A stretch of 64,000 nt of DNA from Varanus komodoensis (GCF_004798865.1 NW_025335268.1:9252423-9316422); one strand, 5' to 3'; shown: positions 1 through 12,925, counted from the stretch's first letter. Translations and numbers: made by a program. The notes: generated by a model from the letters alone, not told the origin.

Positions 1-2590
1 GTGCTTGCTCAGAAAATGGAGTTCTGGAGCTGCCCAGATCATGACAAGAGCAGACCCCAGACTAAGAGGCATCCACTCACTTCAGGAGTAACAATCAAAT
101 CAGCAGAATAGAATGGATATCTCTAATGCTGATGGGGTGATGGTGAAGAAAATTCTGAAGGGCAGGTATGGGCAGCAGCAGCAGTTGTAGGTGACACTGA
201 CAAAAGATCTTTCACAAACAACAGAGGTGCAGTTCATTCTAACTCTGGTTAGTACCACACAGAAGGAGGCAATGGTAAACCAATTCTGAATAATTCTTAC
301 CTTGAAATCCCTAAGACGAAGCAATCCAAAATGGAACAAGAGATACTACCAGAAGGTGAGAACCCTAGGTTAAAAGGCACTCATCCAGCTACTGGGAATG
401 GCAAAGGACAAGTACAAATAGCACTGTTGCTAACTAGCTCAATGCCAAAGGAAGTCTAGTGGCTGACAAGCACAGAGGTGAAAGGAGACTTGATTGCTTT
501 ACAACACATACAACTGGAACATGAAACATGAGAGGTATGAATCAAGGCAAACTGGGAAGTGTAAAGCAAGAAATATAATGGTTAAACGTTGCAGAACCTG
601 GTGTGAGAGAACCAAAGTGGACATTTTCAGTCAAACAGACACTTGTTTACTCCAGAAAAGACAAGCACAGAAGAAACAGATTGGCTCTCTTAGGAGGCAA
701 AGTGGATCACAAGGAATAAGCAGCTATAATGCACATTCAACTGAATATTGTCATTTGGAATTCTCAGAAAACATCATTCCAGTCTACACTCCAGCCACAG
801 ATCCTGAGGAAGAAGAAATTGAAAACTTCTATGCAGGCATCCAAGAGGTAATTGATAGCATACCAAAACAAGACATGTTGATAATCATAGGTGACTAAAA
901 CACAAAAACAGAAAACAAATCAGAATCCAGTGTTGTAGGGAAATGTGGCTTAGGGTTCAGAAGAAAAGCAGGATAAGGCCTCACATAATTCTGTAAAGCT
1001 ACCCACTTACTTTTTGCAAATATCTACTTCAAGCAAACAACCAATCGAGTGTAAACATGGTTATCATCTGATAGCCAATGCGGAAATTGAATATATTATG
1101 TAAATGAAGCAAGAGATAGAGATGCTGTATTTTCACTGCCAAAACAAGCCTGGGGAAAGATTGTTGTAGTGACCATGAACTCTACAGCAATCTCTACAGC
1201 AAGACCAAGAGTTGCAAACAGGTTACAGAAGAATTATACAGAAGAGATAAAAGGATGACAGATTTCTTCAAAGAGGAATCCTATGAGGAAGAGCCTGCAA
1301 TATTAGAAAATGAAGTGAAAGCTATTTGGAAGGAATAAAACACCTGGAACAGGAAAGGTGCCACTAGAACTATTCCAAGTTGCATAAACCGAATCAGACA
1401 AAATCATGACAAGTATATGCCTGCAAATTTGGAAAGCAAAACAATGGCTTATGTCCTGGAAACATTCAATATACATTCCATTTTCCAAGGAAGAATATGC
1501 CAAAGAGTGCAGCAAGTACAGGACCAATGCACTAGTTCCCCATGCAAGCAAAATGATACTAAAGGTGTTAACATGAAGAATTTTACCCTCAATGGAGCGA
1601 GAAATGCCTGATGTTCAAGCTGGGTTCTTAAAATGGACAGGCAGTTGATACCAAATATATGTTGGTTACTGGAACGCACCAAAGGATTTTCAAAGATGAT
1701 TAGCAAAGCCTTTGACTGTGTGGATCATGAAAAACTATGGAGAGCTCTGAAAGAAATGGGGGCGCCTCAGCATTTGATTGTCCTGATGTGCAACCAGTAT
1801 TGCGGATGGACAAGAAGCCAATATTAGATCAGAATTTGATGAATGGTTTCCTGTAGGCAAAGAAATTAGACAAAGGTGTATTTGATCTCCCTATCTGCTC
1901 AATCCGCACACAGAGTGTATCAAAAGGAAAGATGGATTAGGATCAGAGGAAGACAGAGTGAACATTGCTGGAAGAGAATTTATGCTATGCAGGTAAGTTC
2001 ATATTACTGGCTAAAAAAGAGCAATGAACTAAAATGACTCTGGAGGAAAGTTAAAGAAGAAAATGCAAAAGCAGGACTGAAGCTGAACATTAAGAAAATT
2101 AAAATCATGACTACAGGAGAATTACACAAGTTTAAGGTCAACAATGAAGAAATGAAAATTGTGAAAGATCTAACATATGCTGGCTCAGTCATCAGTTCAA
2201 ATGGAGACTGCAGCCAAAATATGAGAGGATAACAGACTTGGAAGGGCAGCAATGAAGGAACTAGAATAGATAATCAAGAATAAGGATGTTTCAGCGGAGA
2301 CCAAGGCCAAGATCATTCACATCACTATGTATGGGTGTGAAAGCTGGACAGTGAAGAAAGCTGACAGGAAAAAAAAGATGCATGTGAAACATTGTGCTAG
2401 AAGAAATGTTCAAAGGAATTGCAAAGGCTTAATCACACAATTCCTGTACAGGGGCCTGGATGGGAAGAATACAGGAAGATATAGTCCTCATGGTGGGAAG
2501 AACATTCCTTAGACTTGTGAAGTCCATTAATAGCGATAAGAAACCAAAATCACAGCAGTGAAAGTGCTGATTAATGGTGAAGCATTTATT
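1..2590 (+). mobile_element. RTE/Bov-B-like LINE, copy A, decayed
   Basis: Relic of a non-LTR retrotransposon with an apurinic endonuclease and reverse transcriptase. An endonuclease-like stretch at about 740-960 reads YTPATDPEEEEIENFY and then LIIIGD, as in RTE/Bov-B endonucleases. An RT stretch at about 1690-1800 contains KAFDCVDHEKLW. A C-terminal block at 2327-2400 starts MYGCESWTVKKAD. Many stops and frame changes interrupt the reading frame, so it is not coding today. Bases 1-490 are the upstream part of the element, because the inverted copy at 34.6-37.2 kb shares them up to its far end. The left end may lie outside the window. It sits in the LCLAT1 intron, antisense to the gene. The family is certain at the level of an RTE-like LINE; the subfamily is not. 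Confidence 0.85.
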
Positions 2591-3989
2591 AAAAAGCATT
2601 GTTAAGCTTAGGAAAATATATTAATATGAATAAAGCTGAAGTAAACCTCAGCAAAAAAGGGGGGAACTAGGAAGTAAGGTCCAATATCTTACCTCAGTGA
2701 GCTCCTCGCTACTACTCAATAGGAAAAGGTGAGTATAACTCTCTTCTGAAGGTTATTACTTCAAATTCTCTCTTAATATTTTTACGGTTCATATAACAGT
2801 GGCTTTTATATTATACTAGGTAATTCATTCATATGACAGCTTGCAATACAGATTAATCAGAGCTCTTGACAAATGAAATTAATTTTTGCAAAGTTAAAAG
2901 AGCAAATAAACTTCTCATGACATTTTCCCCCTTCGCTACTGACCTATTTTTGGAGCAAAATAATGTACTTATGCCTGAAGAGAATGTATTTCAGCCTGAG
3001 GAATGGAAAACTGCCATGAGTCAAAATTTATTCACAGAAAAGCACAAGGCATTTAAAGTTGTCATCTATGCACAAGAAGGTAAAAAGTTTGCAAAATGTA
3101 GGTATGATATTGAAGGATTTACAATAACTTGAAAATTAACTTTCCCTGTGTTCTTAATCCTGTCATCTTTCAGGCTGGCATGAACCTTAGTTGATACTTA
3201 CTGGGGCAGCAAATGCATTTCTTACATCATTTTAATTGAGGATGTGAAGGAATTAATTACCCTGGAACAGCACATGCACACACAATACAAATTTCTTTGA
3301 AGGCTGTAATTACCAATTCAATTACTACTTTATGATTAACTTCAAAATGCACTTTTATCGTTGCTGCTTGTCAGAATGTAATGGCTTGGTGATGAGTTCA
3401 TTCAAGAAGACCACATAAGCAAAGGTATCTTTCATGAAAACACTACAAATGGTTCCAACATTTACTTGCTATGATGCTGTAAAGAGGAATCTCGGTTCAT
3501 GGTAGAACATTCAGAAGACTCCTTTATTATGCACACACTGAACCTCTCAACAAAAATCATCATCCTGGATTTTAAAACTGGCTGAACAAACTGACCTGAA
3601 TACATGCACTGCCAAGTAGTAGTCAGACAAAGCCACATTCTTAGGCCATGTCTGTATTTTAGATCAACTCGTTTCAACTTGATGCTCATTTGCTCCTTCC
3701 AATATTCTAACGGTACCCTACTTACGGTCTCTGTCAGGTTCTGCTCACAGAGTTACTGCCATTAATTAAAAAAAAAAAAACCCTTTTGATGTATTACATA
3801 GGCTAGGATCACTTCAAAAAATAACACAATTAATGACCAATACATTATCTCATCACGGAGAGATACTAGCACAGAATTTCACACTAGATGACATAGAATA
3901 AAAAAGACATAATGGTATCTATATTTCTCCTTCCCTTTGGATCAGGGAATGGATGGTCATTTCAGCATCTGATTGGTGAAATTTCATAC
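2591..3989. other. Intronic DNA, no recognised element
   Basis: AT-rich LCLAT1 intron sequence. It holds a 12-base A run near 3768-3780 and an 88-codon open frame on the plus strand (2866-3132) that matches nothing I recognise. No splice-flanked exon or clear repeat is visible. Confidence 0.5.
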
Positions 3990-5164
3990 AAACAGAAGAG
4001 CCACAGTGGATCATATTACAGGTCCACCAAGTTCAGCATTCTGTTCACATAGTGGCCAATCAGCTTCCCATGGGAAACTTACAAGCAAGGCACTAGAGCA
4101 ACCCCCCACCCATGCTCCCCAGTAACTGGTGCATGTAGGTATATTGCTACTGACATTGCAGGCAGCATATAGCTAGTAATCAACAGCCCCATCCTTCATG
4201 AATTTGTCTAATCCCCTTTCATGCCATTCAAATTAGTGGCCACAACTACATTTTGTGGCAGCAAATTCCAGAGTTTAAATATGTGCTAAGTCAAGAAGTA
4301 CATTGTCATGAATTTCCTACCAGTCAGCTTCATGGAATGACCCCAGGTTCTAGCATTATTAGAGACTGAGAAAAATGTCCCCCTATCTAATCTCTCCACA
4401 TTATGAATAATTTTGTATGCCTCTATAGGTCTTCCCTCCTCACTTGCCTTTTTACCTAAACTAAAATATCCCAGATGGTATAAACATTCCTTTAAGGTGA
4501 GTTGCTTCAGCTCCTTTATCATTTTAGCTCCCTTTTATTACATTTATTCCAACTGTATGATATCCATTTTAGGTGTGGTGAATATAGACAGCATTCAAAG
4601 TTTGGTGCCCCTCAGATTTGTATATAGGGAACATGATACTGGCAGTTTTATTTTCAATTCCTTTCCTAGTTATGCCTGACATGGAATTTGCCTTTTTTCA
4701 CAATTCCTGGACAATGACATTTTAATCAAGCTGACCCAGCACACCCCCAAAATCTCTTTCTCTGTTAGTTACTGTTAGCTCGGATAACATTAGCCTGTAT
4801 CTGAGGTTGTGAATTTTTGACCTAACATGTATCACTTTACACTTGCTTCCACTGAACCACATTTGCTATTTTCATTTCCCCAATTTGATGAGAACCTTCT
4901 AGAAATCCTCGCAGTTCCCTTTTTTTAAAAACCACCTTAAATAATTTGGATTGCCACTATGAATTTGTCAAAAGCCTTTTGGAAGGCCAAATAAACAATG
5001 TCTACCAAAATACCACTGTCCACAGAACTCTAAAATGTTAGTGAGACAGGATTTACTTTTGCAGAAACCATCTGATTCTTTTTTGACAGGGCTTCTTCTC
5101 AATGCATATCAGTTTTACCTTGACTCATTCTTTCAATGGTATTTCTTCAGAACGGATTTTAAAC

Positions 5165-5209
5165 TAACTGACCTATAATTATCCAGATTGGATAATTATA
5201 GGCCAGTTA
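5165..5209. repeat. Short inverted repeat inside the CR1 relic
   Basis: Two 20-base arms (5165-5184 and 5190-5209) are complementary with one mismatch and separated by 5 bases. One arm matches the expected CR1 sequence; the other seems to be a local inverted duplication. Confidence 0.7.
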
Positions 5210-5862
5210 CAAAACTGGAGTTACAGTCACCATTCTTCAGTTCTCTTGAACAAAGAATGATCTTAGGGACATGTCACAAATTTGTTACCAGATCAGCAAG
5301 TTCATATTTGAGTTGTTCAAGAACTCTGTGATGGATACTAACTGAACCCAGTGTTTTATTAACTGTTAATAAGATTGAAAAGGTCATCTTTAGTCACTAC
5401 TATTTGCCTCAGTTCCACACACACCCTTCCTGAAAACAGCAGCTCAGGCACAGGTATCTTTTCTGTATCCTTGTCAGTGTAGAGGAATGAAAAGACCTTA
5501 TTCAGCTTCTCCATGATAACCTTATCCTCCTCTGGTCCTTCTTTAACTCCATTGTCATCTGCTGGTAAAATAGTTTCCTTAGCTGGCTTCCTGTGTGCAA
5601 AAGTTTAACAATTCTTCATTGTTCATTCTGATGTTATTAGTAACATGTGCCTCAAGGTAATTTTTGAATCTCTTATTGTTTGCATGGACAAGCTCATACT
5701 CCCTTTTGTTTTCCTCATGTGGGCAAAACTTCCATTTTCTGAAGGACTAATACCTTCCTTGACACTTCACATCAAACAGGCTAGTGACTTCTTGGACCTG
5801 GTGCCACCTTTCATATCTTATGGTCTCTATTCTAGCTGATCTCCTGTTATTACAGTTTAGAG

Positions 5863-6244
5863 CATGGGTCCTCAAACTACAGCCCGGGGGCCGGATCCGG
5901 TCTGCCATGCCCATTTCGACCCGCTGCGCATGCGCCCCCACACATGCCCGCCGCTGCCCACCTTGCCCTTTGCACAGGAGGCAGTGAGAAAATTATCTCC
6001 AAACGAGCAAACTGCTGCCTCGTGCGCCCACCTCACGGCGCGTGCTCGCCCCTGCCTCCCCTCCCCTCTCCTTGCCGCGTGCGCCTGCCAGCGCCTTGCT
6101 GCGCGCCCAGCCCCCACTTCAGCGCGCATGAACACACGCGCCACCCCCGCTCTCTCACCGGCCCACGCGCACCACTTTTCCGGCCTGTGCCCAGCACCAG
6201 CACCTTTCAAGTGGCCCCCTGGTCAAAAAGTTTGAGGACCCCTG
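5863..6244. mobile_element. hAT-type MITE with TIRs and 8-bp target duplication
   Basis: The ends are catgggtcctcaaact and, at the other side, agtttgaggacccctg, which are inverted repeats matching at 15 of 16 bases. The flanks are gtttagag (5855-5862) and atttagag (6245-6252), an 8-bp target duplication with one mismatch. Terminal CAGGGGTC and 8-bp duplications are hallmarks of hAT elements. The 382-bp body is very GC- and CpG-rich against an AT-rich background and has no transposase. It is nested in the CR1 relic. Open frames across it are by-products of its GC richness. Confidence 0.9.
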
Positions 6245-6400
6245 ATTTAGAGTAACCTCCCATATTTTGAAGGAATTTAATCTCTTGATTGTCTAACTAA
6301 TTTTTTTTATCTGTTTCCTCATTTTAAAGAAGCTTCCTCGTTTGGAGTAAAATGTGACTGCCTTGGACTTCCCTGACAATTTTCCATTTCAATTAGGGAT

Positions 6401-7974
6401 GTGCAAGGAGTCTGTCTTTCTCTCCCTGGATTCTGGTCCTCTTTACCATGGCCCTGAGTCCAAGTTCCTGGTGAGTGTGTCCACTGTTCACAGGGTGTTC
6501 ACCAAGAATCCAGTACAAAGAGCACCCTTTTTCCATGTCCTGCAGCCACTCTGTGAGCGGTTGCACTTGACAGGGGAGGTTGCAAGTTGTGCAACCAGGG
6601 GTACGCAAGCATTTGTGAACTTCTTCTCATCTTGGCTTGCTTTTCAGGGCCAGGCTGAGCATGGCAAGAAGCCCACAGATGCTAGAGTAATGGATTCCAA
6701 AAACATTAATCCCAGCCATAACTTCAATATATATTATATATTGCTGCTCTAGCATATCTGTGATCAATAGAGATCACAGCATGACCATTCTGTGCCAACT
6801 GAGGTCCCTATAATCTGTTCGTTATAATCAGTAATCATTATTACTATGGTGCTAAGAACAACAGAAGTCCACCAAAAACCCTGATCTACCATTTAATGTA
6901 TCTTTATAAAAGAGATGAATAGAAAGCAATTCCAAGCTAAAATATGGAATAGGTAAAAAGTGATTAGTAGTCAGAATGACTAATCAGTGGATTCCAGCAG
7001 AGGAGCTCCCTATTTGTTAGTTTCTTTGCAAGCCTTGAAATAAAAATCGAATGCTGACTGAATATTATACATTTAAAGATGCACATTTACTTCTTTTTAC
7101 AGAGTAAGGGAGAAAAGTATAAATCTTTCTCTACCAGCCACTTTTATACTTTGAATGATCCCTGGCTATTTTTGGATGTAAATATGCACCTGAGACTTCA
7201 TGGGGAACATCACTGGAAGGATGTTATTTTGAGCAGAAAACTGTTACGCTTCCCCTTATCTCTTCAACACCACAGTGTATATCATTGCTTTACATCCATT
7301 TTTATTTTTAAATCTAAGCTTTGTTATTCACATATAATGTACAGCTTGCCCCAAGACCAACTTTGGTTGGTGTTTTCTTGCATCAGAATGCAGATTTCAC
7401 AGCAGAACATAGAAGCAGTTTAATACACCATAATCCTGGCATCTTCATTACATGTTATCAAATCACAATAAACAGTGTCCTCACTTCTTAAGAGTATGCA
7501 ACAATTTTTCTTCTCACTTACAACAGTTTATTTTAAAAGAGCTTTTTTGGGAGGAACTTCTTGAAAGTAATTGAGAGAGAGCCAGACAGTTGATCAAAGA
7601 TGATCACAGAACCTGTTCCATTGGGATTGTCCCCTTCTCACATGCTACCATTAGCCACCAACTGACCCTGTTCAAAGGATTCCAGGAGAAAGAGGGAGAC
7701 CATCACAAAAATATTGCTTCACGCTCCAGCCAGATGGTCCATCCCTTCCCCAACAGGGTTTTCCACCCTCAGCTGTTCTGTGGGATGGATCTTTATGAGT
7801 TGGTTTAAAGTGGTTGATTTAGAGTGGCTTGTATTAGTGTGTTTTTGACTTACCCGCAAGCTGCCAAGAAAGAATTTTACCTGAAAAGCAGGATATAAAG
7901 AATTGAAAATGAACAAATAACATTTCTTTATCTAAGTTATTTTGAGTTAAAAAGAAGAAAAAATGTCTCATTAC
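6401..7974. other. LCLAT1 intron, no recognised element
   Basis: Intronic sequence directly downstream of LCLAT1 coding exon 4. I searched it on the minus strand for the missing C-terminal LCLAT1 exon and found nothing resembling it. No confident repeat is seen. Confidence 0.5.
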
Positions 7975-8091
7975 CATCTCTTAAACGTTCTACTATAAAT
8001 GTGAAGCCTGTAGTTCTTGGGTGCAAGACATATTCATATTTGTGAAGTCCATTCTTTTCAGCAAATTTATTACTGCGGGCTTTGGTGTCGT
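7975..8091 (-). CDS. LCLAT1: LCLAT1 coding exon 4 (residues 171-210)
   Basis: Fourth coding exon of lysocardiolipin acyltransferase 1, an ER acyltransferase that re-acylates lysocardiolipin and other anionic lysophospholipids such as lysophosphatidylinositol. It encodes DTKARSNKFAEKNGLHKYEY and then VLHPRTTGFTFIVERLRDG, closely matching the human protein as I recall it (SKSRSNAFAEKNGLQKYEY and LHPRTTGFTF). The acceptor is TTCATAG before 8091 and the donor is GATG followed by GTAATGAG after 7975. The 117-bp exon enters and leaves in phase 1, consistent with exon 3. The block LHPRTTGF belongs to the conserved acyltransferase region downstream of the FPEGT motif. The next exon, carrying about 166 more residues and the C-terminal membrane segments, is outside the window to the left. 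Confidence 0.95.
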
Positions 8092-11000
8092 CTATGAAGA
8101 TAAAAGGCACAAAAAACACTGATTAAAATCAATGTAGTGGCTAAGCTTTAGAAGAGTTTAGCATCACAGAGCACATCATTGTAGCAAGGGATCAAGGAGA
8201 TTATAAGAGCATGCTTTCCTTTAGATTAATAATGCCATGAAATAATACTTGTTTTGATTCCTTACATAAACATGTAAAATCTTTAGTCCCCAATCTCATT
8301 CTTATTGTACAGATTATAATTGGCAAAGATGTAGTGTGTGAGCTCCACAGCTTTGGACCAAAGCTAGTCCCAATGATTTTGTGAGTTGTGCTAGTAACAC
8401 TACCTGAGGAAAATCCAAGGTCCTTTGCAGAATGACGTATCAGGAACTTTATGTAAATATTCTATTTATATATAGAACATTATTCCAGCAATTTGTTGAA
8501 GGCAAGCAGACAGAGGAAAATAGTGAACAGAGATCTAGCAGTTCTTGGTGAACTGCTGCTATTACCCCAAGGCACAGTCATTTAGACACAGAAGCAAATT
8601 ACAGTGCAACTGCTCAATGAACATCAGATTGGGCTAAGACACTAGAACAAACAAGGTAAGAAAAATTCTACAGGTACTATATTTGGACAATATCTAGGTT
8701 ATGGATGGGAAGCATTTAGAATATTTAGCAAACCTGACATACAGAGGCAATAGTTATAAGGAGGAACAGTGGAAGCCAGATGCAATATTTTGAAACCTGA
8801 TATCTGCAGCAGGTCTTCACCTTTTTAATTTGTAAAGTGTTATTGCTGTAACTCTCACCACTCCCCTCCCAAATAAATCTCCAAACAAAATTCAGTACCC
8901 CTTGGACATTTCATATTGTCCTATCCTTTCCAGGGAATGTTTCTTACATACATACATCAGGTTCAGCCTAATCCCTTTGGACTGTTTTTTGGGCTTCCTG
9001 AGATGAAATGGACTTTCTTCTATTATCACCAAAACCAAAGCTGGATCCTTCAGTAGTCTTCCTTCAGAATTTTCTTTGGAAAGGGAGGAACTGTGTCACC
9101 ACAATTAGCATCCTCCCTACAGGGGAAGGGGCATAACTAACAAGTCCACCTTCTCATAGGGTGAGTTTTCTACAAATCATTGTGCATTTGGGGAGGGCAA
9201 GGATGGAACTCTGAGATAACTATTCCAGTGTTACCAGGCTTCAATATGGGGGGGGGGGGAGGCTTAAACTGTTTTTCAGTCACAAAAACTCTCTAGTCCA
9301 CACACCTATTCTTCTAAAACTTCCCAGGTTCCTCTCTTCAATACATCTCTATGATGAGTGGTATTTTCATACAAACTTTCCCAAAAACCACAGAAGGAGG
9401 GCAACAGGAGCAAATCACTTTGCCCCCACTCCAATCTGAGGATTTCTCTTTGCACAAAAACTATTATACCTAACCTTTTGAAATTCTGTAGCTTTCTTAT
9501 TTAGGATGACAAGACAATCTCTGCTCTGTCTTTCATTTTGAGGAAAACAAACAGGGATACTGTATTTTCCTCCTTTTCCTCTGTGTGTGTGTTTGAGTGT
9601 GCATGTTTATTTCAAAATCTTGAACTGCATCCATTCATTTGAAATGTAGCAGGCCTCATACAATCAGGAGGGGCAGCTACCAATACAGATTTCATCCAAA
9701 TTCTACTAGGAAATTAAAACATTACAAGCAGTTGACTTTCTTAAAAAGTTGACTTTCTAAAAAAGGTAGCACAAAACCCACAACAATGATTTTTCTTCAA
9801 TTTAGCAGGTGTAAGCTCATGCCTATAATTTATGTGGTACAGCAATCTTAACACTACTGAGGCAAATCAGTCTGAGCAGGATAGGTCTGTCTTTTGAATC
9901 ACTAAATTGAAGTCAGAGTCAAATCTCATAGTCTTTTAATCTCTGCATTAAAAATAGCCATGTTTAGATAACCTGAAAAGGTAACAAGCAATGATAAAGC
10001 ATGAAATATTAACAAGTGGGAGAATAAGAACAGTTTTTTAAAACAAAAAACTTTTTTTTACTGTAAACATTTCAAACTGGATTCATGCTGCATAAAAAAA
10101 CAGAAGTAGTGTTAGGAAACAACATAAATTCTTGACATTACTAGGGAAAATCATAACAGAATTTGATCATCTTTATCATAAGGATGTGTACTTTCCCTTC
10201 TATTTCATCAGTTTTGAAGAAACAAATTTCAGCATTTCAATTTATTTCTGAATGCAAGTCCAGCTGTCATATGCAGGAGGCAACACTTAAATTTGGTTAA
10301 TTATTTATTCTACTTGTGAATGAGCATGTAGAAGTAGAAGAGCCACTTGTTACCTTCTGTTACACAGCATTGCTTTGCCTGGCAACACACTCTAAGAATA
10401 ATTGAACTTCGTGGCTCTCACATATAAGATGGGGGCAAAAATAGTCTTCAACTACCTAGCAACCTGGCCAGCAGAATTCTGGTACCATTGTACATCTTGA
10501 TAAATTCTAAGGTATCAGAGGCCCTGCTGGGTAGATAAACTGTTGCTCTGCTAAAATCAGAAATGCGGAGAAACACTGCAGGTGAAAAAGTGATTCCTAG
10601 ACTGCCATCTCAACCTTAATATAAACTGGAATACACTTATCTTTCATTTTCAAGCTTTATTCACTCCATATCCATTATCACCACCACCCCAATCAACTAG
10701 GAACTTTTCATGCTTTCAACTCAGTGCCGATATTCATTCTATCAGTTAGCAATGCCATTACTCCAGCCTTCTTCTCCATCAACACCTTTCACTGTTATAT
10801 TCTTCAGCCTTCCCTTGTCCGTCTGTCCAGAACTCTACTTGCATATGAATAGTTGTTCAGATCATGCAGAAGGCCTTCCAAAAATTCCTAGACTAGCCTT
10901 CCCATTGTCTATCATATCTGTTTTCTTCATATGCTGATCCCTGATATATCACTGGATAGTATCTAGTGCTGTCACTGCATTTTCACTCATTTTGTTGCAC

Positions 11001-11860
11001 AAGTGGGAACCACAGGTCTCACAACATGCACTTCTGGAAACAAGCGGAAATGCTCATTTCTGGTTGGTTTTGACTGCTACCTCCTGTTGTGCTAAAGTCT
11101 GTGAGCACAGTTAGGTATGGCCCTGTCTATAGCTTTTGTGCCTCCAATCATATCACCCTGCTTCTGTTATAATTGTCTCTTCTCCCTTCCGTACCTTCAG
11201 AGTCCGGAATGCAGCGGAAGTAATTTTTGCTATTATCCTTGCTGGGCCAAATGTGAGCCCCACAATATTAAATTTTCTATATAACACCATATATATGTTC
11301 AGTGCCCCGTCTAAAACTGGAATGTATAGTAGTTCATAGAGCTTTTTATGGAAAAAAATAACATTTTTATTCTTACCTAAAATTTAAGATCTAATGTTCT
11401 AGTGTCCGGACTGTGACTGAAACGGTTTAGAACTTAATGTACTACTTCAAATATATTCCAGAGCATACTTTCAAACCACTTGCTTATACAAACCACAAGG
11501 AACCGAAACTATGACCAAATTTGCTATAAAAGCCACTTCCCATGGGCAAATGTCATCCCAAGAATGGCTTATTTGGTGCAGAAAATATTTCTAAAAATTA
11601 AATGTTCTTTGTAGCCAATTCATCTTTTTAAAATTTGATTTACTGAAACAAAAAATAACTTGAAAAAGAAAACAGAAGTCTCATCCACTGTGGCTTCCAA
11701 GGAGCTTTTAAAGATAAAATGTTATTCATATAATAAAATGTTTATTAAGACTTGCAATGTATGACTGAGAGAACTTACTTTTAACATTGTACAATTTTTA
11801 AAACCCTGCTACATTTTTTTCTACAATAAGATTGTAGGGGGCACAAATCATTTAAGGTAC
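8092..11860. other. LCLAT1 intron between coding exons 4 and 3
   Basis: A 3.8-kb AT-rich intron. Apart from a G run at 9249-9259 and a short TG-rich stretch near 9581-9605, I recognise no repeat, exon or RNA gene. Confidence 0.6.
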
Positions 11861-12007
11861 CTGTGAGATCAGTTCCTTCAGGAAAGATGAGAAGCTGCAG
11901 TGGCTCACGAATGTCACAGAAGTAATCCAGCATTTTTTCAAAATGATTTTTGTCTTCTTCCCATTTCCTCTGAATGAAAATGAAGGCAGCAACTTGCATG
12001 GCCCAGC
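11861..12007 (-). CDS. LCLAT1: LCLAT1 coding exon 3 (residues 122-171)
   Basis: Third coding exon of LCLAT1. It encodes WAMQVAAFIFIQRKWEEDK, then NHFEKMLDYFCDIREPLQLL, then IFPEGTDLT. The IFPEGT motif (FPEGT at residues 163-167) is the conserved acyltransferase block that helps bind the glycerol-phosphate moiety of the acceptor. The human counterpart, from memory, is WAMQAAAYIFIHRKWKDDK and so on. The acceptor is TTGTTTTAG before 12007, with the exon starting GC-TGG, completing the glycine codon begun in exon 2. The donor is ACAG followed by GTACCTT after 11861. Length is 147 bp. The open frame extends past both splice sites into intron, so the exon ends rest on the splice signals and homology. 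Confidence 0.96.
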
Positions 12008-12675
12008 CTAAAACAAGTTTAATGAATCTTTTAAACATAGTACTGGAACTGTTTTGCTTCTTATCCTTATGTATTTCTTATTCAGTAATTTACACTAAAA
12101 ATGACTATGATGTATAACTAAGACTATGAGAAATTTTTCAAACCACATGCCAAAAAGTAGAGAACATCTGAGCAATTTAAAATTAAATGTGTGGCACAAC
12201 ATGTCTTGTGTCATGTCTTTTTGCACCATCCCTCTGCTGCTCTCAACTTTCCACCATTTTCCAGCCCCTCAGAAGCCAGAACATCAGCTGTTCAGAACTT
12301 ATAAAACTATACAGATTAAGTTTCCAAATAATTGATATTCAGTTTTTTAAACATATATCTGCATATTTGAATCATTAAATCAAGATCCTAATTGAAACTC
12401 AAGTAATTAGGTCAACTAATTTCCACTTGCAAAATCAACTTCCCATTGGTGCAAAATTTACACTGCAGAGTGACCTTGGATGACCTTACGTTCCAGTGGG
12501 CAGGGATGTAAGGATGCAATAAATGCTGTAACTTCTCTAGCTCCAGCTCCACCCTGCAGAAGCCCCTTTTAGAGGAAAACTTCCATAAAGGAAGGGGGAG
12601 AGGCAAAAATTGTCTTTGATGCTCCTTATGCCCTGCTAGGAACACCCAGCACTAGGTATGTGAAAGTCGAACAAC
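12008..12675. other. LCLAT1 intron, no recognised element
   Basis: Start of the 12.2-kb intron between coding exons 3 and 2. Nothing recognisable is seen. Confidence 0.5.
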
Positions 12676-12925
12676 AACATAAAACAGGGTTCTACCTTTA
12701 TTATTTATTTATTTAATATACCAGGGTGTAGAGCAGGGTCTTCTCCAATGTAGCACCCAATTTGGGAAATTCCTTGCTCTGGTATATGAGATTGGCCCCT
12801 GTATTACATAGCATCTGTAGATGAGTTATATTTATTTGAAATGGCATTTATTGATTATATATCAGCCAGTTTTATTTACAGTGCTACTGTTTTGAATGTA
12901 TGGTGGACGTCAGATGACTGTTTGT
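12676..12925 (+). mobile_element. L2-like LINE fragment
   Basis: Contains the degraded phrase 'gagcagggtcttctccaatgtagcaccc...gggaa', resembling the L2 ORF2 C-terminal coding block (FSAVAP..WNSLP) in plus orientation, followed by the A/T-rich L2 tail region. Boundaries are rough. Confidence 0.5.

Larger units (their letters stand above)
3990..6400 (-). mobile_element. CR1/L3-type LINE, long degraded 3' portion
   Basis: The sequence resembles the 3' part of CR1/L3 LINEs read from the minus strand. The low-coordinate end has the typical phrase about 'agttcagcattctgttcac' (4030-4050). Further right come CR1-like segments around 4200-4560 and 5270-5560, including 'tattcagcttctcc' near 5499. The element is old, with no long open frame. 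It is split by a hAT MITE at 5863-6244; the flanks of the MITE continue the CR1-like sequence, so the MITE inserted later. The right boundary is approximate. Confidence 0.65.

Noticed and set aside
2327-2512. Frame starting MYGCESWTVKKAD as a host gene
   Set aside because: It is the C-terminal part of an RTE-type LINE protein.
5864-6235. Overlapping 100-codon frames on both strands
   Set aside because: They lie within the GC-rich hAT MITE, whose ends and target duplication are clear; low stop density comes from base composition.
1-7974. Missing C-terminal exon of LCLAT1
   Set aside because: I looked on the minus strand for sequence like HNIPQSEKHLL or IHFHVHRYP and found none; the exon must be left of the window.
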